Positions 41,101 through 56,100 of a DNA stretch of 64,000 nucleotides are shown in pieces. A program made the translations under genes and the position numbers. Position 1 is the first letter of the stretch. Every line of letters starts with the position of its first letter. Where the stretch lies: the NCBI RefSeq assembly GCF_003597395.2, contig NC_133770.1:94722206-94786205 (forward strand), written 5' to 3'. This DNA comes from Chelonoidis abingdonii. Taxonomy: Eukaryota; Chordata; Testudines; Testudinidae. The notes below the pieces were generated by a model. It was given only the letters and a program-made list of their open reading frames with translations, was not told the DNA's origin and made no database searches.

Positions 41101-44100
41101 TAGAGCGGCTCTGGCCTGGTGCGTGCACCTGGGGCAGAGCAGGCTCCCTGCCTGTTTGTCCTGCCTCCGCGCCACTCTGGGAAGCGGAAGGAACGTCCGG
41201 GAGGAGAGGCGCGCGGGGGGGGGGGGTGTTGCTTCAGGCACCACCCCCAGCACCTCCCATTGGCTGCGGTTCCCCGTTCCTGGCCAATGGGAGCTGCTGG
41301 GTGCGGTGCCTGAAGCAACAGCAACACACACCCCTGCGCCTCTCCTCCCCCACGTTCCTTCCGCTTCCCGGAGTGGCGCAGAGGCAGGACAGACAGGCAG
41401 GGAGCCTGCTCTGGCCCCAGTGTGTGCCGGAGCCCGCCCCCCGAACCCCTCCTGCAGTCAAATCCCCTGCCCTGAGCCCCTTGCTGCACCCTGCACCCCG
41501 ACCCTCGTGCCACACCCCTCCTGCACCCCAATCCACTGCACTGAGCCCCCTGCCACACCCTGACCTCCTGCCATACCCTGCACCCTGACCCCTGCCCTGA
41601 GCCCCCTGCCGCACCCCAATCCCCTGCCCTGAGCTCCCTGCCACATCCCACACCCTAACCCACTGCCCTGAGCCCCCAATGCTACCCTCCTGCACCCCAA
41701 CCTCCTGCTGCCTCCCTCCCCCCACTCAGAGGAGCCCTGAGTATCCACACACACACACACCCCCACATTCAGCTGGAGAAGCTATAGGCTGGCTGGAGGC
41801 CTGAGCGCACCCCAGAAAAGAAGGATTTTTTAAATATAAAATACATAGCAGTTTTGAAGTCACAAATTTCATCTTCTAAAGAACACTACAGAGATTTTAG
41901 AATTGTTACAGTTACCAGAACGTGGGTCATATGTTTTTTCTATTACCATTTTACTATTTGAAGCACTGCCCTTGAACACCCAAATTTAATTGTACAAAAC
42001 AGACAATTTACATAAGGTTGTTTTTACACCACATTTTGCACTTTGATTGTATTGTTTTACAATCAGGTTTTAAAAACTAATAGTAAGTGCTGATGAAAAA
42101 GACCATGATCAAATGAGAAAATCTGCACTCCATGTCTCAAAAAAACAAAAAACTCACTGAGCTGCTGCCAGATGTCGATGCTCCATGACACATGGAACTG
42201 ATGCTCGGTTTTGGAGAACTTGGGGGAGTCCGTGAAGTACACACTAGATGAACCATATGATATTCATCTTGCTAAAATTAAAGAAATTAAAGAGTTTAAA
42301 CAACAGTATTTGGGAAATTTCTAGGTTAAATGGGATTAAAAACCTACTTTCAAAGTAAACTCACAATTAATAAGCCAACATGATGCAAAGTTTAGTAGCC
42401 ATACACATCTAAAACTTAAGCCCACTATGACAGAGTTCGACATTTTGGATAAGTATTTTCTTACCAATTCACTGTATCACTATGCAGAATAGAGTATGTT
42501 CTGGCATACTCTTGTCCCTGCCTTGTCCCTGACACTTCTCTTGTCCCTGCCTGTAGAACTGAAGCATGTTACAATGGGTATGATAGCAAACTCGGAAATA
42601 GGTGACCGCATTTTGTTTCTAGCATTGCCACTAACTCATGGTGACAAGTCATTTACTGTTCTGTGCCTTAGTTTTCCCATCTGTGAAATGGAAAATATGC
42701 TCATAAGTGGCTTTGAGATGTGTAATGAGTGCCAAGTATAATTATTGCAGTCAAACAATAAATATTCAGTACTTACCATATATACTTGTTCATTAGCCCG
42801 TTTGTTTATAAGTCGACCCCCCAAGATGGTTAAGTAAAAATAGCAGAAACTGTATGACCCTTTCATAAGCCGACCCTGTATTTCAGGGGTTGGCAAACTT
42901 TGGCTCCTGGCCCATTAGGCTAAGCCTCTAGCAGTCCTGGACATTTTGTTTACATGGAGTGTTCACAGGCAAGGAGCCCCTCAGCTCCCAGTGTCCACGG
43001 TTTGCAGTTCCCAGCCAATGAGACCTGCAGGAAGTGGTGCAACTCCCATTGGCTAGGAACTGCAAACCACAGCCACTGGGAGCCAAGGGACTCCGTGCCT
43101 GTGAATGCTCCACGTAAACAAAACCACAACGTATTAGATATTCAATTCAATGAACTCCATAGAGTTTAAAATAATCAAATTTTGGTGTAGACTCGTTTAT
43201 AAGCTGACCCCTCTTTTTGATGCGTCACTTTACCAAAAATATTCAGCTTATGAACTAGTATATATGGTACACAGAATTGTTCAAAGTGATATACAAACCT
43301 TAGTTCTGACCCACATGAGGTACAGAAAGTATCTCCATTTTTATTTGGGGAAACTGAGGAAGAGAGTTATAGTGACTTGCCCAAAACCATAAGCCACTGG
43401 CAGAGTCAGACTTGGAAATCAACAGTTTTTGATTTGTACACAGAATTGGATTCTCCAAGAACATGCTGTTTCTCAAACAGGGATATGACAAAGACTGCTA
43501 AATCTGCAGGTATCTATTTTATTCCATAGGAAAAAACCCACTAGAAATAAATAGCTTAAATGGATATGGCCATAGCTATTTCAGGTGTGCTGTGACTATA
43601 TTTAAATTGCACTGTGGGAGCCTTCCTCAGTTCTGAAGTCATGCTGCAGCACACTCCATGGCACAAATAAAGTGCACAGTTATTACAATAGTTATCAGTA
43701 TAAGTTTAGAAGTATTTTATTTTTTAGACAAGTCTAAAGCTTAGAACACTAACCCTAAATAGCCAGATTTAATTCTTCAAAACAGACAACAGAAAGGTTG
43801 CTTTTACACCACATTCTCCATTCCCACTTTGCTTGATTTAAAAAAAAAGAAACAGCCACCCTGGTGCTAACCCCCAACAAACGCCACTCCTGCTCTAGAG
43901 AGACAAGGTTGGCAAGTTAATATCTTTTACTGGACCAGCTGCTGTTGGTGAGGGAGACAAGCTTTCAAGCTTACACAGAGCTTTCCTTCAGGTCAAAAAT
44001 AACTCTGTGTAAGGTCGAAAGCTTGTCTCCCTCACCCACGGAAGTTGGTCCAATAAAAGATATTAACTCACCTACCTTGTCTAATATCCTGGGACTGACA

Positions 44101-47100
44101 CAGTTACAACACCACTGCATACTCCCATTCTAGTCAACTCCATTCTTAGACCCAGATTCCGCTCTTGCTTTCACTCCCTAGTTGGTACCTTCCTTCCTCT
44201 GCTATTCAGATTTATCTCATCCAAAGAGCAGTGGGATTTGACCAATTTAAAAAAATAATCTCCACATTGACTAATAAGGTTCCTCCCATACAGCTGCAAC
44301 TTACAGAATGCTTGACATTATGGAACGTTCTTTCAAGCTTAGTACCTGAGTGGAACTGACATATAGCACTGTCATCACATGTGTTACGGCTATACGCATG
44401 TACACAGGTTTTCAGTGCACATGTTCAAAGAGTTCCTACATGCATGTAAGTACGACTTTGGACAACTGATGACACCATGTCAAGAGAGCAAAATGTCAGA
44501 TAAAAATTTCAGTAGATACTCATCAAATCCTTAGCCAATATCAGAACAGATGGCTAGTCAGACAAAGTACTAGAGACTATGAGCTAAAGATTATTTTCTT
44601 CAAAATCTAAAGGAATTGATGGCACATTTGGGAAGGAGGATATGGTGACCAAAAAAATATTTTACTTCCTATCTATCTATCACAGTTTTTATTTCCCTTC
44701 CTTCCCCTTATGTTACAATCTTCTCTTAATTAGATTGATAAAGATGCCCCCAACTCAGTTCTGGGGTCATACACGGATGAAAACAAATTCTTTAAGTCAA
44801 ATAAACAATTTGATGTATAGTAGCTGAAGACTTATGAAAACATCTGCAGAATCAGAGTGGTCCACAGGGTGAGCATGGTTTATTTATATGGGCTCTTCCT
44901 CCAGTAGATAAGCATGGCTTGAATTTGTGTATCAAAGAAAATAGGATATATAAAAAGGCCAACTCATCTATCTTATCACAAAAATCCAAAAGCCATGGAA
45001 CTACTGCAGCTTTTCAGGGCATGGAAAGAACTGTATTTTTTCTAAACTGATTCAGGCCTTTAGTTGTTACCAGTCAGAACCACAGAAAATAAAGTTTTTG
45101 CACAAACAGTAGATGCTAAAAATTTTATGAAACAATAGAGGATTTATTGCCAGTAAAAATAATTCCACAAACAGTTTTCCACTGACCCTAGCCATAATCT
45201 ATTTAAGCTTGGTGGTATCTGATCAGATAAAAGTGATGTGTACATTTCAAAATTACCTTAATCAGCAGAGGAACAACACTATGAAGCTGTGGAGATTTGT
45301 TTAAATTATATTAATAAATATCCTTTTGGAAAAATTTCCTATTTGTCAATAGATATTTCACGTTAAAGCCATGCTACTGATCAGATCTCCAGTATTTCAG
45401 AATTCTGATACCATGTTACCCAAGCTTCCTCATGGTTTTCCATCTCATCTTCAAGTAATATATCACATTACACAGATTTAAAGGTTTAACAATTGAACAC
45501 ACATTATTTGACTAGTCTTTTTTTGTTTACATTTTTTTTTAAAACCAGATTGAAACCGACTGAGTGGCTCTTCAGTAGCATTTTCATAGCCCTTCTCAAC
45601 AAGGAATTTTACAAATGAGGTAAGCATTATCATCCCTATCTGCCAGACAAACTGTTTTTCTGCATACCAGGCATATGCTTTTAAACTGCAAGGGTTGATA
45701 AATACATTGATTTGAATACTTTAAAGAGTTCCAGGAACAGAAGTTAGTTCATCCTCACTGATGTTCAGGTATTGCATATTAAATAGTGTGTATGTTTTTA
45801 TTACAAAGCAGTGTATACTTTTATCCCGACAAAATAGCTTCAAGTGAAATCTTTACTGTTTTCAATGCATCCTAACCTCAGGAATGAGACTAAACTAAAT
45901 GCATTATGGTTTCTACCACAGGCAAAATTCAGAGACTTTATTTAGATTTCCTGGTACAAAATCATCTCTCCAGCACATGATTTTGCTAAATGCACTAATC
46001 CTACACTATTTTCATTTGATCAAGTTCCTCCTGCCTGATGGTACTGACCCAGACTATTCTCTCCAGACCAAGAAATACAAATTTTCTATGTTTAGATATT
46101 AAGTAGTAAGGCACACTATGTGTTCTCTTTCTGAGGCCTGAGTTGAAATTCAGTTTAGCCAGAGGAGCCGAAAATTAAACTAGTAAAACTAAATCAATCT
46201 GTAAGGTTGAACCAGAAGAAGGGGAAAAAAAAAAAAAATGTGCACCAACCAAGTTAGTACTATCAAGCCATCACAAGCAAAACATAGCCAGCAGCCGTTA
46301 AAAATGTTTAAAGGTTAAAACAAGGATAGAAGTCAGGATACTATGCAGAACACATTTCTACATATGAACAGCCATGCACTACCATCAATTTAAACGAAGA
46401 ACTCTCATTTTTGTCCAAGAGTTCTGCTGTGGATTGAGGGAAGCATATTACCCTAAAAATATAACTGTTTTCAGATTGATACAAAACTCAGCATTGTAGT
46501 GAACATGCTCAGGATCCATGCTTCAAAGCAGCCAAAATTAAACTTATGTCATCACCCAACAGTGAAGTTAGCACTTAGGCCAGCTGTCAAAAACCAGTCA
46601 TTCTATTCCTCATGCTACTAGCTAAAAATTAATGCAAAATATTCTAACCTCTCCCACCAAACTCCTCTCGGTCCTTCAAAAAACTCTACTTCCCTGCAGA
46701 AGGACATGTAGTCTAAATGTGTTCAGGAGAACTAATTTGAAAGTTCATGTCTAATAAAATGCTCAATCTCAATATAAGAATGAAAAGTTTGAAGTTAAAA
46801 CAACAATGCAAATTTAGAGTCCTATTTCCCCACACAATGGTCTTGCTTAAAATATCATATGGTGTTGACGTAAAGCTTACTTTTCTGAGAATATCTTTCA
46901 GCTGCAGATGATCAGGAAGCAGTCTGCCAGAATACACCAGTCTCTGATCCTTTGTAGACTACGAGACGGGACAAAAAGAGGAATTTAGCTTTTTTCCAGC
47001 TGTACAGATTGACGGTTGGAAACAACATTTGTAGATAAAAAAATTCCCTTGCAAATTCCCACCACCTCCTGTTAGTCTGCAAAACACATTTCAGTGGTTT

Positions 47101-50100
47101 TGTAATTTTGACTATGGAAAATTGCTGATAGTGCATAACAAAAGATGGGGGGATCCAGGTGTGGGATGACGGGGTTCTGTGTTGGGCAATCTGGGTGCAG
47201 GTGGCTCAGTGGGGGATCTGGGTGTGGGGACGCTCTGGATGCACAGCAGCTTGTTGGGAGGGGTGTTTCTAGGTGCAATAGTAATGGGACTCTGTAGGAG
47301 GGTCCAGGTGAAAGTGGGTGGGGCTCAGCAGGGGGGGCTGGGTGTGGGGTGGATAGAGCTCGGCAGTGGGGTCTGGGTAGCTCAGTGAGGGATCCAGGTG
47401 CAGTTGGTTGGGGATTGGGGTGGCTCACTGGAGTGGTGCAGGGGGAATGAGGCTCATCGGGGATTCTGAGTGCAGGGGGGTCAGGCTCAGCAAGAGGGTC
47501 TGGATATGAGGGGGTCTGGTGGATGGGGGAGCAGCTCCCTTTATAGGGATCCTTCCCCCCTGCAGCTGAGGAGCGATAGGTAGGGGGATAGTTTGCAGAG
47601 TTTCCTACAGCCAGGGGAGAAATCTGGGGCTGACACGGCCCCAGATGCTGTGCAGGTGAAGAGGGAGTCCCAAACTCCCCAGCCCAGCTAGGACTAGCAG
47701 CTGAGCCTGGTGCAGGGTAGGAGCCACCAGCCAGGTCTTCCCCAGTACCACGCCCTTCCCCACAGTGATTTCTCTCTCTACCAGCTGCCCTGGGCACCCA
47801 AAACATACTGCTAGTGATGGCTGCATGACCGCTCTTGTGGTTTCTCTTTGTTTCCCTGTCAGAAAGTCATGTGTGAGAACAAGTTACACTACTATAGCAC
47901 CCAATGTAATTTTGATATGGCACTATATGCAGAAAAAGACACCTTTGGTTTTACCTTTGCTGGTAGGATCAAACTGTTTTAATTGAATTAGAAAATCATG
48001 CTATAGCCTTGGTGAAGTTCACAGTATGGTTCCATTTATAAAGGCAAAATGTAAGTAGTTTTTACAGTTTCAGGATGCCACTACATCCCTGAAGCTTTTC
48101 TAGTTTAAATGGGCCCTGAAGCCTTATCTACAGTGGGATTTAAAAAAAAAGAAAAAGTTCCCCACCTTTGCTAACTTTACTTGAACAAGCACAAGCAACA
48201 TTAAGAATCCTGGGGTAGAAAAGATTATAACTGGCAAATTTTTTCAGCACATCTAACTCAATATGGAGCAAGTCTTGCTGACATGATGCTTGATATAAAC
48301 CACACATTTAGATACAGCTAACATTTGTGCAACTGAACCTGTTATCAGTGTATACACTGCTTAAGATTCTGCATTCCTTTTCTCCTTCTCTTAATATGCA
48401 GCTAAGTATGCAGTCCCATATAAGTCACTATTCAGGACCAAAGATCTTGCTGAGATCCAGATTTCTAAAGCAAAATTTTTTTTTAAATCCTTTGAGACTG
48501 TCTTTGTATGTCTCAGTCCAGCAGAAGGCAATACTCATTTTTTTTTGCAATCACCTTTTATAGGCTTCCCTGTAATTTAGCAAGCTGTACTCTGGACACT
48601 ACACTGGTACAGATTTTTTTTCTGGAATAAGTCACATCACTAAAAACATTCAGAACAAACACTGGGAAAAGAATTAGAAAATGTACTGTAGTGCACAGTC
48701 CTGACCTAGATTACCTAAAAAAGTTTCCTTCGAACTCCAATTTATGATGTCCCACATTCAATACAGTCACACTAGAAAGTCATAGCAGCATAATATAAGC
48801 TGCCTCAAAAAAAGAAAGGCAAAGTTTACTGCAGGGAATATGGGTGGAGAACATTAGACAAATGCACAAAACTAGTTTTGTCCTAGCAGCCAAAAGGTGG
48901 AAACTGTACTGAAAAATAGTGACAAAACAAGTCCTAAGTGCCATCTTCACATTGTAGAATCACTTTAGGTTACTAGCAGAAGACAGTAAGTTACATTGGC
49001 CCATTGGTTACTGGCAAGCGTAAGCAACTTTTTCTGTATTGTAGCACACTGACTACATTCTTTCCACTTTTCACTGCTAGGACTAATTTTTTTTTTTAAG
49101 AAAACATTCATAATTTGTAAGTTTTTACTCTCCATGCTTAGTGCCCTTGGCTTTGACCCATCTTGTTTAATTAACATTGTTTTAAATGGAGCTGAAAGAA
49201 AGTTGTTTGTTATGTAAGAACTTCAGTGAACATCGCATCCTATTGTTATAAAACCTCAGCTTTCAACATCACAAAAAATCATCACAGGACTAAAGTTAAC
49301 TACTGCAAAGACAGTACAAGAGATCATATTTTTGTACCTACTACAAAATTTAAAAGTTCTTTGGAGACACAGACAAAAATCATATCACAAGAAAAATGCC
49401 ACAGAGGATTTCTGAAGAATCCAGAGGGTTTACCTCATAAGATTATAATGCAAGTTTTTTTTTGTTTTTTTAAAGTTTGTCCTAAGTATACAGTATATAG
49501 CTTGGAGGGGCTGAAATCCCTTAAAATGGATAGGAAGCCAGTACAAGTTGCTTTCTGTTTTTTTTTCTATGAGGTAGTCTCCTGCATGGTCAAATACAGG
49601 TGCCCTGCTTTGATAACTTTTTATATAAAGTTTTAATACCTGAAAAATTGTTTTACATCATCTAGTTACCAACTGCCTGCTCAAAAGCTATATAATTAAC
49701 AAACAATAATTCTCTGGCATAATCCTTAAATTGAGTAGATTCTTGAGAACAAAACCCCTAGAGTATTTCCTGTCTAGTAAAAATCCAGTCAATCCCCTTG
49801 CACAAACTTAAACATGTAACTGCACTTTTAATTAACCTATGCCAGTAAAAAAACATTTACATCTTGAGAATGACATAAATATTTGCTAATCTGAAGTCTC
49901 TAGTTCAGTAATTCCTAGTGTGGTTTATAACCTTCCAGTCTTGTTTCTCCAAAAGACATGGAAATATTTTTGCTGAGTTTATTTATACACCTCTACCTTG
50001 ATATAACGCTGACCTTGGGAGCCAAAACAATCTTACCACGTTATAGGTGAAACCGTGTTATACTGAACTTGCTTTGATCCACCAGAGTGCGCAGCCCCAC

Positions 50101-53100
50101 CCGTCCGGAGCACAGCTTTACCGCGTTATATCCAAATTCGTGTTATATCGGGTGGCGTTATACCGAGGTAGCGATGTAGTGACAAAAGTAATATCTGAAG
50201 CACTATTACAGAGCTCAATTTCTCAACACTACTGTCTACTTTATATACGTAACAACCTACAGCAAAACCATTTCTGCACTATATGATCAGAGTTATTTAT
50301 GGCTAAGAGTAAAGACAATTCTGAGGATAGCATCTCTACATAATTTGGTAATGGACTAAGTTTCCTAAAGGAAATTTCTCTGTTTCTCGTCCAGCATCTC
50401 TCTTTGGTGGGTGGTAGAAATTCATGTTTTTGACACAAGTGTGGTTTCTCCCATCCCATTCTTCCACAGAAATTTAAATAAAAGTCATTTAAGTGTGACT
50501 ATTAAGAAAATATGGTCATCAATCTAATTTAAGCTTTGTCTATGTGCTCATAATTAATTTACCACCACAAAAAAAGAGGTTAATTCACTCAAAAACTACA
50601 TTAACGTTAAGTCAAGTTTAACAGCCATTCCTAAATAAACACTAAAAAAAGATGCCGCCAAGTTTGGATTCTTTCATGAACCTTCAAAATAACCTTTCAT
50701 ACACAACATATTAATACTCAGAAATACAAAAGAATAGATGCATGCACTGTAATGGTTTGAACCTAGGATTTATCATACTAGAATCACCTTTTGAAAGCAC
50801 AACTCAGTTTTTTTCCAAAGTATTTACACCTACAAGTAAACGTATCGCTTGGGGAAGCTCTAATTCAAGTGACTTGTCTATAAAAACTGCACTAGTTTAA
50901 ATCGGTTAAAAATGTACACACACAAATCAATTTAATCCTCACTTAAATCCATTTATCTTAATTCAGTGAATTAATGCTAAAATCTGTCTAGACTGCAATG
51001 ATTTAACTGGTTTAAGAGCACTTACATTGCACTGATTTAACTGGAGCAGTTTTATAATAATACAAATTAGTATAACTGTTCTAATACAGACAATGCCCGA
51101 GTCTTCAGAATTCTGGGGTCCTTTGTCTGTCAGTAACCCAGTTATGATGCAATCTCTTGCTCTTAGCTTCCCATTATGTTACCACATGAAAAAATACCCA
51201 AAGTTAAAACATGGATTAAATGATCTATTAAACTTATGACAAGAGGCAACACTCTTAATTGTGAATCAATGTTGGTTAGTCTCACATTTGTTATAACATT
51301 ATTCAAAATAAAAGTAAATAAAAATGCTTTCAATGGCTGGTAAACCTAAGCAGGGGACAAAATATTTATCATCTGAATATGCCATAAATAAATGTATGAA
51401 TTGACTAGCAGTATAACAATGATTTATGAGGGTCATATAAAACAGCTTGAAAAGTTTATAATCAGTAAGTGATGGCAATTGATTTCTCCCTTCCATCCCT
51501 AATGGAAATTTAGAAAGGAAAATGTTATGCCTATATGTAGCACTTGTGAACTGGTGCATTCTTTTGTTGGCATTTTAACAAATATTAAATTAATTTTATT
51601 TCTAAACCTTGTTTTTCAAACTTCTGCAGTCACTAAAGTCCAACAAAACAGTATAAAGCATTTTTCTTTTAAGTTTTAGTAGTGCAAAAATTTTAACTGA
51701 ACTTGGAAAAAAAATTAATTTCCCGAACTAATTAGTAAACTAAACTTTCCCAAGCCTACATATAGCTAAGATAAGTCTGCCAGTTTTACCCAACTTTTAT
51801 TAGAGAGAAAGTGAGAAGAAACAGCTTCTAAAACCCAAATACTTCCCATGCTGTTTTATAGGGGACCATAGATTAAAAAGAAAAAGACTCCTTTAATCAG
51901 TAACCATCAATCACAACCTAAAACATATGCAGTAAATCCCACTCCAACTGACACTTGAACTTGCTGAATTAGTTAACAGTAACTGTATATGAAGTACAAT
52001 GAAATTCTCAACACAAAAAAGCAAAACTGATTACATTAGCATTCTTGCCATCCTCTTCAACCCAGCATGTAAACATATTTAATAGGTCAGGTAAAATTAA
52101 GACCTGGTCTACACCTAAAACTAGTGTAGACCAGGCCTAGGTCAACCTATGCATTTATACTGAATTTAGCAGAGTTAAACCGATTTAACCCTGCACCTGT
52201 CCACACAACGAAGCCCTTTATAGCGATATAAAGGGCTCTTAAAACCGATTTCTGTACTCCTCCCCAACGAGGGGAGTAGCGCTGAAATCAGTATTGACAT
52301 GTCGGATTAGGGTTAGCGTGGCCGCAATTCAACGATAGTGGCCTCCGGGAGATATCCCACAGTGCATCATTGTGACTGCTCTGGAAAGCCATCTGAACTC
52401 GGATGCACTGGCCAAGAAGACAGGAAAAGCCCCACAAACTTTTGAATTTCATTTCCTGTTTGGCCAGCGTGGAGAGCTCACCAGCACAGGTGACCACGCA
52501 GAGCTCATCAGCACAGGTATCTATGCAGTCTGAGAATCAAAAAAGAGCTCCAGCATGGACCGCACGGGAGGTACTGGATCTGATCGCTGTATGGGGAGAA
52601 GATTCCATGCTAACAGAACTCCGTTCCAAAAGACGAAATGAAAAAACATTTGAAAAAATTTCCAAGGCCATGATGCAGAGAGGCCACATCAGGGACTCAG
52701 TACAGTGCCGTGTGAAAGTTAAGGAGCTCAGACAAGTCTAACCAGAGAAACCAAAAAGCAAATGGAAGGTCAGTGGCAGGTCCGAAAACTGCGCTTCTAC
52801 GCTGACTGCATGCAATTCTAGAGCGGTCCGCCACCAGTACCCACCCCCGTCCGTGGATTCCAAGGTGGGAGGTGGTAATCTCAGCCATGCTGAGGATTCT
52901 GCGGAACGAGGAAGACGAGGAGGAGGAAGACGAGGACGAGCTTACAGAGAGCACACAGCACTCCGTTCTCCCCAACAGCCAGGAGCTTTTTCTCACCCTG
53001 ACGGAATTACCCTCCCAGCCCTCCCAAGCGACTATCCCACACAATGAAGCCATGGAAGGGACCTCTGGTAAGTGTACCTTTGTAATATAAAACATGGTTT

Positions 53101-56100
53101 AAAAGCAAGCGTTTTTTAATGATTAATTTGCCCTGAAGACTTGGGATGCATTCGTGGCCAGTACAGGCATTGGAAAAGTCTGTTAACCTGTCTGAGGATG
53201 CAGCTGAAATCCTCCAGGGACATCTCCATGAAGCTCTCCTGTAAGTACTCCAAAAGCCTATGCAGAGGTTTCTGGGTAGAGCAGCCTTATTCCGTCCTCC
53301 ATGGTAGGACACTTGACCACACCATGCATGTAGCAAGTAATCTGGTATCATTGCATGACAAAGTCTAGCTGCGTATGGTCCTGGTGTTTGCTGGCATTCA
53401 AGCAACATCCGTTCTTTATCTCACTGTGTTATCCTCAGGAGAGTGATATCATTCATGGTAACTTGGTTGAAATTCAGGAATTTAATTAAGGGGACAGAGA
53501 TGGCCATTCCTACTGGGCTGTTTGCCTGTTGCTTAAAAGAAATCCTTTCTTGCAGGTAGCCAAGCAGGGGGAAGGGGAGGTGACTGGCGCTGAGCTTTTT
53601 CATGTTTGGCTAGCAGGGATCTTCCCTGCTACCAGCCATGCCGGGGGGGGGGGTTAGCAGTGATCTTCCATGATACCAGCCACATGGTGGGGGGAGGGGT
53701 AAAGTGATCATCCCAGAGAATTGGATGGGGGGTTGGTTTCTGCTGCTGCATGTTAATAGGAAAAAGCAGCACTGAATGGGCTTTACTTGGTATTTGGGAA
53801 AGGAGGGCACTGTGTATATGAAGGCTGCAGAAGCCGAAAGACAATGGCTTACCATGGCCGCATGCAAGCTGAATTCTGATGCCCAGACCTGCGTCTGTGA
53901 GATCTCTAACACCAGAGCCACAGGCACTCAAGATGCAAAATGCGACCTTGTAGTTTAATCACATGTGCTATATAAGGTGAATAGTGTTGTTCACCATGAG
54001 AGTATAAGCATTGTTCTGTAAAATGTATCTTTTTAAATACTTCTCTCCCTTTTTTCCCTCCCTCATGCAGCTGCACATTTTTCAAGCCTCCCTACTCCAT
54101 CCCGAAGGCTACTCAGAATAATAGGCGCGGAAAAAAAAAAGACAAGACATAATGTCTCCCGGAATCAGGAGTGACGCCGCAAATGAAAGAGCTCATCTGA
54201 ATGATGAAGGAATGTGGTATCAAACTACCAGGAAGATGCCAGCGAACGTTGAGGAACGGAGGACCACTCGAGATGGATAGAGTGGCGGGAGGAAGATCAG
54301 AGGAGGATGAGACGCAACGCTGGGGCTGCTGCTGTGAATCAAACTGACATGCTCCGGCATAATGGTGGAGCTTCAGGAACAGCAGCAGGATCACAGAGTG
54401 CCGCTGTAAGCCCTGTGTAAACACCCTCACTATGTTCCATATCCTCCTCACCCAGACATGTAAGAACGCGTGGGGGGAGGCCCGCGCACACGGAGCGCCC
54501 ATATCACCACCTCATGGAACAGCTCCAACAAGGCGTCGATTATTTTGAAATTTTTTAAGTCGCCTTTTTCTTTCCTCCTATCCCTCCGCCCAAACCACAC
54601 CAGGCTACCTTGTCAGTTCTTCCCTCTTTTTAATTAATGATACAGAATACATATTTTAAAAAATAGTGACTTTATTCCTTAAGCAAGCTGTAATCAAGCA
54701 GGGAAGGTGGGCTGCTTACAGGGAATGAGTCAATCCAACGGGGGGGGGGATCATCAAGGGGAACAAACTCAGCAGTCACATCGTACCACTGGCACATGAT
54801 GAAACTCGTTTCAAAGCTCCTCTCTGATGTGCAATGGGCTTCTGGTGTCTGCTTTCTATCGCCCCTGTATAGTCCCTGCACGCGCGGAATCAGCGGCCCA
54901 GGTGATTTACCTCAGCCTCCACCCTGCCAAAGGTTCCCTACTCTCACAGGGACTTGTGTGGAGCACACAGCAAAGCACAACATCAACCGGGACATTGGTT
55001 TGGCAAGGTCTGAGGCGAGTCAGTAAAATGTGCGCCAGCGGCCTTTAAACGGCCCAAATCTCACATTCTAACCCTCTTCTGCACTTGCTCAGCCTGTATT
55101 TGAACAACTCCTGACTATGTCCAGGGCTGCCTGTTATGGCTTCATGAGCCATGGCATCAAGGGTAGGCTGGTCCCCCAGGATAACTACAGGCATTTAAGC
55201 TCCCAAACTGTTTTCTTCTGGTCTGGGAAGTAATCCCTTGCTGCAGCTTTGATGCCACCAGTGCTTGCAGCACCATTGAAAAATACCTCCTTGCGGTTTA
55301 TGTACTGCGGTGCCTGGTGCTCGCGGTACCAAGATAGGGATATGTTCCATCTATCGCCCCACCACAGTTAGGGAATCCCATTCAGCAAACGCCATCCACT
55401 ATGACCTGCATGTTTCCAGAGTCACTACCTTTTGTAGCAGCAGCTTAATGATTGCTTTGGCTACTTGCATCACAGCAGCCCCCACAGTAGATTTGCCCAC
55501 TCCAAATTGATTCCCACGACTGGACCGGTAGCTGTCTGGCGTTCCAAGCTTCCAGAGGGCTATTGCCACTCGCTTCTCAACTGTGAGGGCTGCTCTCATC
55601 TTGTGTTTCTGGCGTTTCAGGGCAGGGGAAAGTAAGTCACAAAGTTCCAGAAAGTGCTCTACCGCGTGCGAAAGTTTCGCAGCCACTGCGAATCGTCCCA
55701 AACCTGTAAAACTATGCGGTCCACCAGTCTGTGCTTGTTTCCCCAGGCCCAAAATCGGCTTTCAATGGCTACAACCTGCCCCACAACACAGAGGGATCTC
55801 CAAAGCGCAGGGCCCATGGTTTGAGAGAATTCTGTGTCCATGTCCTCATCCTCTCCGTCGCCGCGCCTGCCACAGCCGCCTCCTCCCACTGGTTTGCAGG
55901 TCCTGGTTCAGCACAGACTGCCACGATAATGCGCGAGGTGTTTACTACGTCCATGATTACTGTCTTGAGCTGAGCAGGGTCATGCTTGCCGTGGCTATGG
56001 TGTTTGCACAGTTCACCCAGGAAAATGGCGCGAAACGGTTGTTTGCGCTTTCACGGAGGGAGAGGTGAGGCTGTACCCAGAACACCCGCACAATGTTTTT

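Noticed and set aside
41025..41766. Several overlapping long frames on both strands
   Set aside because: They lie in a GC-rich palindrome and C-rich tandem repeat within a MITE; frames open on both strands at once indicate composition.
47072..47806. 244-codon proline-rich frame on the minus strand
   Set aside because: It is the reverse complement of a degenerate G-rich minisatellite, so length and composition follow from the repeat.
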